The notes under the pieces: generated by a model
What the model saw: the letters and a program-made list of their open reading frames with translations, nothing else
Told to the model about the DNA's origin: nothing
The model's database searches: none
DNA from: Phytophthora hibernalis
Lineage: Eukaryota; Oomycota; Peronosporomycetes; Peronosporales; Peronosporaceae
Assembly: GCA_012656075.1 (NCBI GenBank)
Contig: JAAKBF010000081.1
Location: forward strand, 58,088-122,087
Reading direction: 5' to 3'
DNA length: 64,000 nt
In this document: piece by piece, positions 54,813-64,000 of the stretch
How the letters are laid out: each line of letters begins with the position of its first letter
How positions within the stretch are numbered: position 1 is the first letter of the stretch
Program-made: the position numbers and the translations under genes

Positions 54813-56050
54813 CTATAGCTCATCCTTTGTTTCAACTTCGGTATCTGGCGGCAACGAAGACGGTAATTCGGGGAGTACTCCATGAAATGTGTAGCCATAG
54901 GATTGATACTGCTCGTTCTTCGCTGAGCCATCAAGTCCACCACCAAGATATCCCACTGGTACTCCCCTTTTGGTGCACACAATCGCGCTTCCAGATAGAC
55001 CAGGAGCTGACAAAGATGAGAGAGCCATTTGGTTTCCGCTCAACCGGTGATTTTTGCTGGAATGATGGCGTAAGCGTGATCAAAAGTTTGATCTTCAAGA
55101 GCGCCAGGGAATCCGAACACGTCAACACTCATCGTGTCATTCACCTTGAGGGATATTGTACATCGGACGAGCTCGTTATCTCGTGGCAAAGCAACTTCGA
55201 AGATTGCGAAGTCGAACGCAGCCGAACTACGCCAGCATGTCACTGTCGAGACTGAATCGGTGGACTTCTTCCGGCTTCGTCCGATCGGGAAGGAGCTGCT
55301 CCACCACAACTTGAGGCTTGTCTAATCCAGCTGATGATTTCATCGCTGCCGACCGTGGAAATTTACGACGTGGTTGCTTTGCAACATCGGCGTCCTTAAC
55401 ATTGGTGTCCTTCCTTTTCCTTCCACTTGTTTTCATCCGGGGTGGCGTCTCAGATACCGTTTGATTTCCTTCGTGAAGTCAGCACTCAAGTGATCAGTGA
55501 ATGTGTCGTCGACCCACAGGTGCAAGTTCGTCAGCAGATACAAGTGCGTCGACGTTAGATCCACAACCACTGCTGTTCCTGAGCATACATCTTCTGAGGA
55601 AACTCTGACAACTGACTTCCACATTTTCGATTGAACTTGAGGATCCACGGTAGACAAGTCCTTCGCGCTCCATGCGCCATCCTCCACGACACGCACCGGA
55701 ACCACCACCAGCACGTGAAACTGTTTCACTTTCGGAGGCGTCCATGCCTTCCAGGTACTCAGAAATCGGATCCTCTCCCTGCAGCTCCTTGTCTTCGTGC
55801 GTTAGCGCTTCGACGAGAGCAGTCTTCTCGCCCTTCTTCAGCTTCTTCACATCTTCTGTGAGGCTCGACAGCCACGCGCCGCCCTCCGTCTTCGCCAGGA
55901 AGAGCTGCAGCTCGTCCGCATCGCACTTGATCTTGTTCGGCTTTTCCGCCTTGATCGTCTTCTTCAAGTCTCCCACGAGCTGACTCGCGTCGATGTCCAC
56001 AGGAAAGCGCTTCCCGCCACTCCAACAATCGCACAGACAAGTTTCACCAT
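54813..56050 (-). pseudogene. Crinkler (CRN) effector with trypsin-like protease domain, frame-broken, Polinton cargo
   Basis: Start ATG 56050 (MVKLVCAIVGVAGSAF), the classic CRN start. The LFLAK translocation motif appears as LQLFLAK near 55900. The DWL-type domain follows, ending at the HVLVVVP motif (55690-55720) that marks the CRN recombination junction. The C-terminal domain looks like a serine protease of chymotrypsin fold: TNLHLWVD holds the likely His (near 55525), AAFDFAIFEV the Asp (near 55220), and APGLSGSAIV the catalytic Ser (near 54990). A basic insert (KTSGRKRKDTN) separates His and Asp. The protein ends in KDEL, an ER-retention signal in plant and oomycete cells, in the same open frame as the Ser block. 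About five one-base shifts break the gene. It lies 135 bp inside the repeat-rich right Polinton terminus and looks richer in G+C than the element core. Confidence 0.85.
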
Positions 56051-56256
56051 CTTTCCTCGAGCCGGCATGTTCTGGAATGAGGAAGACGGGAGGAGAATTT
56101 CTGGCGTACTTAAGCGGACATGAAGGTGTAGATTTTCAACCAATGATGAGACGCCACGTCGCACTAATCCTTGAGGTAAAAATTTGCCGGCGTAATGTTC
56201 TATTGCTTTTATCAATATAGTTTGAATGTTGGTGGCCGAAACGCCCTAAGATCCAA

Positions 56257-56408
56257 AAGACGTGGCTCTCACTATAAGGTGGTCGCGAGGTTGCGTCGTT
56301 GAAACCAACAGTTGTTAGATCTCAGCGGTTGAGCGATTCTAAAACTACCCTAATATTGTAAAGACGTGGCTCTCACTATAAGGTGGTCGAGAGGTTGCGT
56401 CGTTGAAA
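56257..56408. repeat. 48-bp direct repeats in right Polinton terminus
   Basis: AAGACGTGGCTCTCACTATA... occurs at 56257-56304 and 56361-56408 with one mismatch and a 104-bp period. The left terminus has only one related copy. Confidence 0.9.
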
Positions 56409-56502
56409 TCGCTGCTGACCCGAAAGAAAGTTTCAGGAATGTTCTCGTTGGTAAATTACGGTAATGAAAAACTGCCGGCGTAATGTTATAAGTATTACTA
56501 CT
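56316..56502 (-). repeat. Polinton right terminal inverted repeat
   Basis: The reverse complement starts AGTAGTAATACTTATAACAT and follows the left repeat. Inside it, a partial second copy extends to about 56185, including another GCCGGCGTAATGTT at 56186-56199. Confidence 0.9.
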
Positions 56503-56508
56503 GCTCAC
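56503..56508. repeat. Polinton target-site duplication, right
   Basis: GCTCAC, the copy of 37896-37901. A 6-bp duplication is the hallmark of Polinton integration. Confidence 0.95.
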
Positions 56509-56536
56509 ATGGCCGGAACTCGTGCAGTGCGGATAA
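56503..56536 (+). pseudogene. Membrane-protein family copy B, 3' end
   Basis: Directly after the Polinton the sequence encodes the same ending as copy A (PELVQCG then stop; copy A has SELVQCG). It restores the gene end split at 37901. Confidence 0.85.
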
Positions 56537-57436
56537 TAGAGGATGCTAGCAAACTCGTAAATTCCCGATATCATTACGAATACGGTACTAGGAAGACCCC
56601 AGCTGCAGGCATTTAAACCAAATAATATGCCGCTATCACTGAACTGCATGTAGTAAGGAGAGGTCCCAGTCATATTATCCGTAGCATCGCAGCTATCCGA
56701 ATCTTGGCTCGCGCATCGAGACCAGTATAGTCTCGGCAAAATAGCAAACAAGCAAGTTCTGGCAAGTATAGTTATGGCATCTTGCTGGGCCTCACGAAAT
56801 CACAACTTTGGGTCCTTGTTGTGTGGCTGAAGCACAAATTTAATTTGTTTTGGATGCATTTTTTAGAATATTTTATTCTTTTGAGAATGAAAATATTCTA
56901 AAAAGCTATCGGACATCAGCTCCTATTTAGATACTTCAAGTTTATTTAACATGTGTTATATTATTTAGTTTTTTTAAACAAAATATTTTTAAACAAAAAA
57001 CCAACTCTTATTTAGATATAATTTATTTAGATATCTTTTAAAAACAAAATTAAACAAAAAATCAATTTTGTTTTTGATTTCATTTATTTAAATATCTTTT
57101 AAAAACCAAATATCCGGGATTGGATAAAGTTCCAAAAGAAGAAAAACGGAGAGCTTGTAATGTAACTTTTTAGAAAGCTAAATTTGTGATGCAATTTTCA
57201 ACACCATTTTAACTTTTAAAATTAAATACACGAGTTTCTAAGCAAAATTATATCCGCCTTTCATCCAGCGTTTTGAGTCCTAGAAGTAAAGAGATCCGTG
57301 GTGTCCACATTGGACGTCGAACACTATACATATTGTCAGCAATGCTGGCCTTGACGTTGTCAATATCAAATATCCATTCATATTTGTAGGTGGCGAGTCA
57401 ATACTGATGCACCCTCATCTATTAACCTCATCAATA
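56537..57436. other. AT-rich gene-free region with hairpin and direct repeats
   Basis: An imperfect hairpin, TTTTAGAATATTTTATTC (56861-56878) with inverted 56885-56903, can fold around TTTTGA. ATTTATTTAGATATCTTTTA occurs twice (57021-57048, 57082-57110). The minus ORF at 56350-56751 has no domain and overlaps the Polinton end. Confidence 0.6.
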
Positions 57437-58070
57437 TCAACGGCTTGAATGGTAGTCATGACTCTGTCCTTGCGCTCTGTGATGGCCACCAGAGATAATT
57501 CGTGTTTTGGATGCACCCGGATCATGTGTTCTCTTGCGTTTGTTGATGTATCTTACCGCATCAACGTTTTCATCCACGACTTGGACGTAGTGTCTGTGCT
57601 CTTGAGGGCGTCGGCACATACAACGCAAATGTGCGTAAATGGCCACTCTTGTTGTCTTGGGTTTGGCTGCGGGTCCGCGAGCTTGTGTATATACTGCCAA
57701 ACAAGTGTGAACGCGTTCTGGGGGCATGCTGTATGGATGCTGGGATGCCGTGGTCATCAACACTCGCTTCAATCTCTGCGTTGTCTGCGGGTTGAGGGGG
57801 CGTGTCGCCCTCACTGGACTCTCTAGGTCGCTTTGCACTCATCGATGTTGTTGTCGTTGTGAGGCCAACGCTGGATGCGCCAACATGGGGAGGCGCGTCT
57901 TTTCGTGGCCCGTGGAAGTTATATCTAGAGAAAAGCGAAGCTCCATCAAGATCTATGTTCACTCGTCGTCCGCGAGCACCCAATCCGAGTAGGGAAATAG
58001 AACGAAGGTGCCCGGAATCAATAAATAACAAATCATTCTGGTTAGCTAAATATAGTTTCAGCTTTCTCAT
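57437..58070 (-). CDS. Hypothetical open frames, doubtful
   Basis: Two overlapping minus frames (57437-57838, 57570-58070) read Ser/Thr/Arg-rich sequence, such as SAKRPRESSEGDTPPQPA from about 57840. Nothing is recognised. The reading could be a low-complexity nuclear protein broken by a shift, or chance. Confidence 0.2.
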
Positions 58071-58429
58071 CCCTCTTTATATATTTTTTCTTACTACTGA
58101 AAATGGACAATCCAAATTTGATAATAAATAAGCTGTTTTTGATGATAAATAAGCTGAAGAAGATGATAAACTATCCGGTTTTGATGATAAGTGTGGAGTC
58201 TTGTGGCCTACCACATGTGTGTTTATTGGAAAAGCAGTCGTTTCTGTACGGGTATCCAAAAAACGAAGGCACGAAGACAACAAAACAACAGAGAAGCGAA
58301 CGTTCATTGCGATGGAATAGGGTAATTGCATCTTTTGAGCCAAGCACTGAAGCAACAAAGGGACACTAACACCCGATCTGAACAACGAAGGGTGACGTTT
58401 CATCCAACATCAGCTGAAATGTCTCCACG

Positions 58430-58576
58430 GACGTTCTGAGCCACTGTCGTATTAATGAACGCTGTACTGCAAAGTGACCCATTTAGCATTCTCAGCAACG
58501 ATCGGTTTAGGAAGTTGGGTTATTACAAATCGCTGTGGCGTCTGCAGAAAATTGTTCGGAGAGCACAACGAGTATA
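58430..58576 (+). pseudogene. Membrane-protein family copy C, remnant 5' of Tc1 element
   Basis: 58455-58550 encodes MNAVLQSDPFSIL, YYKSLWRLQK. It is parallel to copy A's MNAILMSDPLVYL and YYQSRWRPRQ at 36990-37105. It is then cut by the Tc1-like element at the TA at 58575-58576. The ending resumes at 60221. Confidence 0.7.
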
Positions 58577-58604
58577 CTACACCTTTGCCAGTGCAATAAG
58601 AGAC
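58577..58604 (+). repeat. Tc1-like left TIR
   Basis: CTACACCTTTGCCAGTGCAA followed by TAAGAGAC; inverted at 60193-60220 with one A/T change. Confidence 0.9.
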
Positions 58605-58749
58605 AGAACGGAAAGCAAACTGGGATTGTTTGCGGCTTTTTAATTTTGGGCCCAAAATTTAAAATTTAAATTGGGTGCCGCCCACGCAAACGATATTAGC
58701 TCCAGGGCAAATGAGATTGCATGTTAGTAAACTACCACAACTAAGCGCC

Positions 58750-60029
58750 TTACTCCATGTCTTCTAGCTTTAACGCGCCCGCGACAGCGCGCTGGCAGTG
58801 CAGCGCCATCGACACCAAGTGACGATTTATGCAGCCGATCGACGCGTTGGCAGCATCCTCGAGCAGCAACATCCTCGCTTCCGTCATGCTTCGATGCGCA
58901 CCCTGCACGAACATGCGCTGCCGATGCAGTGACAAGTAGGCCTTCACGCGCGACTTGAAGACGCTGAAACACCCTGCATAAAGCAGCATCATATACAGCG
59001 TTAGAAAAATAATCAATACAGCGTAGCTACAGAATTTTATGCTCTTACCTTCAATGGGATTCAGCATCGGCGAGTACGGGCCGAGTCGCAGCAGTTCAAG
59101 GTCACCGTGCTCGGCAATCGCCTCCTCCAACAGCACCTCCGTTTGGTTATGGGCGGGGGCGTTGTCGAGCACGATGACTACCTTCTTGTCCGCGAAGAAC
59201 TCGCGATATGTGTCGGACGCCTTCACCGTTTCATAGATACGCTTGACGAACGCGGCGTTCACGTCCATGCGGATGCTGCCTCGCTGCAGCTGATACACCA
59301 CGAGTCCATCCTCGACGGACACTGCACATTGTAGCTGTAGGTTCTTTCCCTTTGATGGGGGCGTCTTGACGACCGCTCTCTTGCCGACTGGGGCACGTCC
59401 TTGGGTGCGCATGCAGAAAGGTTGAAGTTGGACTCGTCATAGTACACAATGTACTCGCCGTTGGCTTGGTGGCGTACGAGTTCAGTAGCAAACGTGAACC
59501 GCTTAGCTTTATTCACTTCATTGTTGCATGTGGTTGGTTCCTTACGAATCTAAAGCACGCACATATATCACCATAACAATAAACAATTCCAGATGAACAA
59601 ACGAAAAAAACATTTGTAAAGTTAATAATATAATGCAGCAAGTTTGTACCTGTTTCAACGTAATTAGCTTGCTTACAAGCTTCGCGCTGATGGTAGATGT
59701 AGAGACATCCACTTCGAAGTGCTCCATGAGCTTGTCTTGAAGCTGCACAAGCGTCAAAGTGCAGTCGTCTTCCAGGTATCCCTCCAGCGCCGCCACCATC
59801 TCGTCCGTGCACTTCACGCAGGTGGCGCGAGCACCTCCTCTCCGGGGCGGGCTGGGATCCCCGACTTGCACAGCCGGTATGCTGCAGCACGCGACACGTT
59901 GTTGTACCTTGCCACCATTAGCCAGTCGTCACCTGCCCCGTACGCGTCCAGCACGCGCTGACGCTCCTCCGCGGTCGCGGTACGACGGGGCGGGGTCGTG
60001 GAAGATCGGCGGCTTTGGGCTCGAGGCAT
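58750..60029 (-). CDS. Tc1/mariner-like DDE transposase, two introns, one shift
   Basis: From ATG 60029: a helix-turn-helix region (TAEERQRVLDAYGAG then NVSRAAAYRLCKSG), then TCVKCTDEMVAALEGYLEDD and FEVDVSTSTISAKL, a second HTH. A likely intron (about 59549-59648, GTACAA...TTTAG) precedes KRFTFATELVRHQ and IVYYDESNFNL (first catalytic Asp). After a shift near 59415: VVIVLDNAPAHNQ (second Asp) and LGPYSPMLNPIEG (catalytic Glu). A second intron (about 58973-59047) splits the C-terminal helical part ending at 58750. The DD(E) triad is complete. The transposase cuts at TA sites. Intron-bearing Tc1-like genes are unusual but occur in oomycetes. Confidence 0.8.
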
Positions 60030-60192
60030 ACTGGCTGGTGGTCGGGTCGGTAGATTGGAAAATGAAGGACGCCCTGGTTGGTCTCACTTGCTCTGGCACT
60101 AATCTCTTTTGCTTCAGAGCCAGTGATATAAATGACGTAATATAACTATCTTGGGTAAATTACTTTCAACCATTTCGCATTGCTCTGGCACA

Positions 60193-60220
60193 GTCTCATA
60201 TTGCACTGGCAAAGGTGTAG
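60193..60220 (-). repeat. Tc1-like right TIR
   Basis: Inverted copy of 58577-58604. CTCTGGCAC also occurs at about 60090 and 60183, a subterminal repeat. Confidence 0.9.
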
Positions 60221-60290
60221 TGGGTTCAAATTGCTTCGACGAGTTTACCCATCGGAGCTCACGTGGTCGGAGCTCGTACAATGTGGCTGA
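60221..60290 (+). pseudogene. Membrane-protein family copy C, 3' end
   Basis: Encodes the family ending (PSELTWSELVQCG-type, then stop at 60288-60290), like copies A and B. The piece between this and 58576 was lost or diverged before the Tc1 insertion. Confidence 0.75.
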
Positions 60291-60573
60291 AGATATTGCA
60301 CTATTAATAGAGTAGGAAGGGACTTATCGTTTAGCAAACCATGAAAATATATTACGTAATAGTTACCGGGTAGAGTAGATTTTTAAAACAATTACGTAGT
60401 ACAATATTTAGAAACGTGTTACGACATGGAAATTACGGAAACTTTTCAGAAATACGTTTTTTTATATGTTTTGCTGTCTAGTAAATTTTCGTGGATATCT
60501 CAATTTTCTCTATCCCTATTTTTGGGCAAACTTTCTTATGCGGAGAGTCAATACCGATGCACCCTCATCTACC

Positions 60574-62938
60574 TTACCATGGCTCCTCGAACGTTCCGAA
60601 CGGGTACTCGCCCGTGCTCAACGAGAACGTCGCGCACAGCGGGTTGGCCGGCGCCGTCGAGTTGTACACGTCGCAGTCCGTTTCCGGCTTGATGGCCACC
60701 ACGAAGTCGCAGTCCTCGGCCACCTTCTTGAGCCCGTGGCCCACCTGCGGGTAGTACACGCTCCAGTCATCCGCCGTGAGTGTGAACTCGACGTTCTGCG
60801 TCTGGCCGGCCTCGAGGCTGATCTTGGAGAACTTCTTGAGCTGCTTCATCTCCGGCACGTTGAGAGAGTTGTATGGCTGAATGAGGAATAGCATCACGGT
60901 CTCCTTTCCGGCCACGCTGCCAGAGTTCGTCACGTCCACGGACACCACGACGTCTTCGGTCGAGGACTCCACGACGCTGCGGCTGAGACGCACCTCCGAG
61001 TAAGAGAACTCGGTGTAGCTGAGACCCGTGCCGAAGTCCCACTGGTTCTCGCAGTAGTAGGCGCTGTCGGACTCCTGCGTCTGGCACATGCTCGTCACGG
61101 GGTGGTTGTACGTCAGCTGGATGTTGGCCTGGTCCTTCGGGTACGTGATCGGCATGCGGCCGCTCGGGTTCACCTTGCCGTAGATGATCTCGGCCATGGC
61201 CTGGCCGCCCAGCTCGCACGCCAACAGGCCATTCACCACGGCGTGCACGGTCTCGGGCAGGTCGCCAAGCAGACGCGGACGACCCTCAAACAGCACCAGG
61301 ATGACCTTGGTGCCCGTGGACGCTAGCTCCTTCACGTACTCAATCTGGCCGGCGGGCAACGCCAAGTCGTCGATGTCGCCGGGTTTCTCGGCGTACGTAT
61401 CTTCGCCGATCACGGCGATGGTGTACTCGGCCTTGCTGGCCAGGTCCTTGGCTGTGGCCAAGTCCGCCTCCGAGTACGATCCGTTCGGGTGCAACCCGTT
61501 GAAGAAGGCGAAGCTGTCGTTGCCGACGAGCGTCTCCATGGCCGATTTGACGGTGATGCCCTTCGTGAGCAGGTGGTCCTGGTCGCTGTAGCCCTGCCAC
61601 GCGATCGTCCATCCGCCGCACATGCGGCCGATGTTGTCGGCAGTGAAACCCGTAAGGAACACCGACGCGTCGTCGGCGATAGGGAGCGTGCTGTCGTTGT
61701 TCTGCAGCAGCACGATGGACTCGCGCGCCAGCTCCAGCGCCGCCGAGATATCGTTGTCGTTGCCGATGAGCGCCAAGTTCTCCTCACCGGGGACGGGCGT
61801 CTCGTACAGACCCAGCTGCAGCTTCATCTTGACCACGCGGCGGGCCGACGCTTTGAGGCGCTCGCGAAACTGAGGGCTCTGCTCCAGCAGTGCCTTCGTG
61901 CCGTTGAAGAAACTCGTGTCCTGCGCCACCATGCTCATGTCCACGGACGCGCGCGTGAGCGAGATGCGCGTCGCCTCGGTCTCGTTGCGCGCGGTGCGGT
62001 GGAAGTCAGTCAGCTGGTTGATCTCGGCGTAGTCCGTCACCATCATGCCGTCGAAGCCCAGGTCGTCGCGGAGCAGCGCGTTCATGAGCTTGGAGTTCGA
62101 CACAGTGGGCACGCCATTGATGGAGATGTAGTTCTCCATGGCACTGATCACGCCGGCGTCCAGAGCGGCCTTGAAGGGAGGGAAGAAGTAGTTCATCATG
62201 TCGTAGTCCGACACCGTCACGGCGTCCTTGTCGTGGCCCGAAGGCGTCTTCGGATACACGATCCAGTGCTTCATGCAAGCGGCCGTGTGGTTGTTGCTCT
62301 GCAGGCCGCGGATGATGGCGTCGCCCATAATGGAGTTCAGGTGCGGGTCCTCGCCGAAAGTCTCAAACGTTCTGGCCCACAGCGGGTTGCGCGAGATGCC
62401 GAGAATGGGACCGAACACCCATGGCACGCCCGATGCCTCCGTGTCGCGGCCGGTGATGCGGCCCTGCTCGTACACGAGGTCGGGGTTGAATGAAGCACCA
62501 CCGTTGATCTGCTGGCCGAACAACACGGCGTCCTTCACAAAATGGCGCCGTGCACCGAGTCGACACCGTACACCATCGGATGACCGCCGTTCTCCTCCAT
62601 GGTGATCTCCTGGATCCTCGTGACCACCTCGCGCCACTCCTCAGCCGTCCACATGTACGTGCCGTTCACGGGTCCGTTGTTGAACGGACTCGTGAGTATG
62701 ATCCCACGCGCATCTTGGCGTACGCGCGCACCTTGTCGTCGTCGACCTTGTTGTCCTCCGTGAGGAGCTGGTTGATGTCGATCTGTGTCATCTGACCGAT
62801 GATGTCGTCGTCGGTGAAGGTGGCCATGATGGTATCGGCGCGCTCATCGTACTGGTCTGCGGAAACGAGCGGAGCGCCCTGCTGGACGGCGAGACCGAGA
62901 GCCGTACACAGCACAGCAGCGAGCCACGACTTAAGCAT
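60574..62938 (-). CDS. Secreted GH3 beta-glucosidase
   Basis: Starts MLKSWLAAVLCTALGLAVQQ (signal peptide, about 26 residues). Two one-base shifts near 62690 and 62540 interrupt the N-terminal part. From 62530 the frame is open for 650 codons. GH3 blocks: GFDGMMVTDYAEI (catalytic nucleophile Asp in TDY), KHWIVYP, ARRVVKMKLQLGLYETP, then LARESIVLLQNNDSTLPI, IAVIGEDTYAEKPGD (second domain) and ILVLFEGRPRL. The C-terminal fibronectin-III-like domain (SVDVTNSGSVAGKETVMLFL) is complete. It hydrolyses beta-glucosides, likely in cell-wall or cellobiose breakdown outside the cell. Stop TAA at 60574-60576. Total about 770 residues, normal for the family. Confidence 0.9.
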
Positions 62939-64000
62939 GGTTGTCTTGATCCTCTTGGGTGGAGCTTGTTGTTGTTGGGAGGCAAAACGGAAAGTGAGCG
63001 AGAAGCAGTTCCATCGAGTTGGCGCTTACGCAGCTTGCTCGCTCTCGTCTTCCACCAAACAATGATAGACGTGGAGTACATGTAGACCGCCGGTGCAAGC
63101 CTATGTGTTGGATGCGCGTGGTGCTTGGTCTCGGGTTGTCCTGCCTCCGCACAGGATTGTCTCGACGGGAGGAATGTTGCTGGTGCTGAGGGAGCTGTCC
63201 CTTCCTACTGCGAAGGGCGTGGGTTCCATGCGTGGCACGCATTGCGTGCAGCATGCAAGTACAGTGATGTACACAGTATTTACATGTACATTATCGGGTC
63301 CGCTGTGCCGTGACACCCGCTGCGTCCGCGTTTTTGCTGCGAAAACTGAAGCAGATTAATTGAAGATCTTAATTAAAAGATCTTCAGATTTTAAAGATGA
63401 TGAATACCGGTACATGCAGGGCCATTTTGAGATCTGAGAGAATCAGAATTACTCTCTATTCTTTTAAAAGGGATGCGACTGAGTAGTGAGTGTCTTGTGC
63501 CCGGCTGACAGAATATCTGATTTCGACTAACGGTTTAATCTTCGGTACAGTATCCAGATTCACTTGGGGCAAATGACAAAATCCGTGGTGATCGGATTTT
63601 TATGTGCCAACTGACGATTTTTGTTTCAGGAGCCGTGGTGAACAAATCCATAATGCCAACAGGCGAACCCAATGACAAAAGGCGTGGTTGTGTGTTCAGT
63701 GGTAGCTCAGGTACATAATAAATTGATGTCGCTGCAAGTTGCAGATACAGTCGACAGCATGCTCGCTGCCATTTAGGCCCAGACGTTCGGCTGCGGGCAT
63801 CTGGTGCTCGCATGCAAACATCCAAGCACACTCCTATCCAGATAGGGTCATAAAACTTCGTGGAAAGTCTTCGTGGCGCAATTGGCTACAATAATGCTAC
63901 GGATATCCGTGGCGTTGGGGTATTCGCAGCATACACCTGCTCACCTACTTCGAGGAATATAACGGACGCTGTGCACATGCCTGCCCATAAAGCTGGCGGA
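62939..64000. other. No gene recognised
   Basis: Upstream region of the beta-glucosidase gene. A perfect 10-bp-arm palindrome (TGAAGATCTT, AATTAA, AAGATCTTCA) lies at 63361-63386. Short frames (such as minus 63535-63831) have no domain. Confidence 0.5.

Larger units (their letters stand above)
37902..56502. mobile_element. Complete Polinton/Maverick, 18.6 kb
   Basis: Self-synthesising virus-like DNA transposon. Both ends are defined directly: it starts AGTAGTAATACTT, ends with the inverted AAGTATTACTACT, has long inverted terminal repeats, and is flanked by GCTCAC on both sides. Removing the element and one GCTCAC regenerates the 3' end of a host gene paralogous to copy A, so the ends are exact. 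It contains every Polinton hallmark gene: integrase, protein-primed DNA polymerase B, packaging ATPase, adenain-like protease, and major and minor capsid proteins. It also carries a pVI/pX-like protein, S74 fibre, GIY-YIG nuclease, small unknown genes and a Crinkler effector. The core is visibly more AT-rich than the flanks. Many of its genes have frame shifts, so present activity is uncertain. Confidence 0.97.
58577..60220 (-). mobile_element. Tc1/mariner-like element, 1.64 kb
   Basis: 28-bp inverted termini (58577-58604 and 60193-60220) start CTACACCTTTGCCAGTGCAA and differ at one base. The left flank is TA; the right flank is TG, probably a mutated TA. It carries a DDE transposase on the minus strand. 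It is inserted in copy C of the local membrane-protein family. Confidence 0.85.
57391..60572. repeat. ~26-bp direct repeats 3.1 kb apart
   Basis: GAGTCAATACTGATGCACCC TCATCTA-type sequence at 57391-57421 is nearly repeated at 60545-60572, just outside the stop of the GH3 gene. They may mark duplication of the GH3 3' flank. Confidence 0.6.

Noticed and set aside
37902..56502. A recently acting virus genome rather than a transposon
   Set aside because: The element has a target duplication, terminal repeats, an integrase and host flanks, so it is integrated. Frame breaks in several genes argue against it being infectious as it stands.
58077..58403. Minus-strand 108-codon frame between Polinton and copy C
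   Set aside because: Its second half is made of GATAAATAAGCTG-type repeats read as Ser/Leu; not a convincing gene.

Overview
The window is nuclear DNA of a plant-pathogenic oomycete, most likely a Phytophthora-like member of the Peronosporales. The evidence is an RXLR-dEER effector gene (16.8-17.3 kb), a Crinkler (CRN) effector gene (54.8-56.05 kb), intron-poor genes with short GT-AG introns, and a dense mix of DNA transposon classes known from these genomes. Many reading frames, including that of a highly conserved housekeeping gene, are broken by single-base shifts, often at homopolymers. These may be base-level assembly errors, real decay, or both, so 'broken' calls here are provisional.

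Layout. 1-5.0 kb: 3' to 5' body of CPSF1 (mRNA cleavage/polyadenylation), minus strand, cut by the window edge. 5.4-25 kb: transposon-rich accessory DNA with a small TA-flanked MITE, a pogo-like transposase remnant, a FAR1/MULE fragment, a Crypton tyrosine recombinase, a 1.6-kb element with 103-bp inverted repeats that holds a broken proline dehydrogenase copy, a MULE transposase lying 37 bp from an intact RXLR effector gene, a piggyBac transposase, a glycine-rich minisatellite, and a hAT fragment joined to a TCAIM-like gene fragment. 25.9-34.5 kb: three host genes on the plus strand (EFM7-like methyltransferase, catechol O-methyltransferase-like, and KATNIP-like katanin-interacting protein).

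34.7-60.3 kb: a tandem family of large membrane-protein genes, one full copy (A), one internally deleted copy (B) and one remnant (C). Copy B is split in its last codons by a complete 18.6-kb Polinton/Maverick (37902-56502). The element has AG...CT ends, a long terminal inverted repeat and a 6-bp target duplication (GCTCAC). It carries the full virus-like gene set: double-jelly-roll major capsid, penton-like minor capsid, adenain-like protease, packaging ATPase, pVI/pX-like protein, rve integrase with chromodomain, protein-primed DNA polymerase B with an HNH insertion, and an S74-type fibre, plus a GIY-YIG endonuclease and small unknowns. Many of these genes share an upstream TATATAGAT-like motif. 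Just inside the right terminus it also carries a Crinkler effector whose C-terminal half is a trypsin-like serine protease ending in KDEL. A virus-like transposon carrying a secreted-effector gene is the most interesting thing in the window. Copy C is split by a 1.64-kb Tc1/mariner-like element.

60.6-62.9 kb: a secreted GH3 beta-glucosidase on the minus strand. The last kilobase shows no convincing gene.
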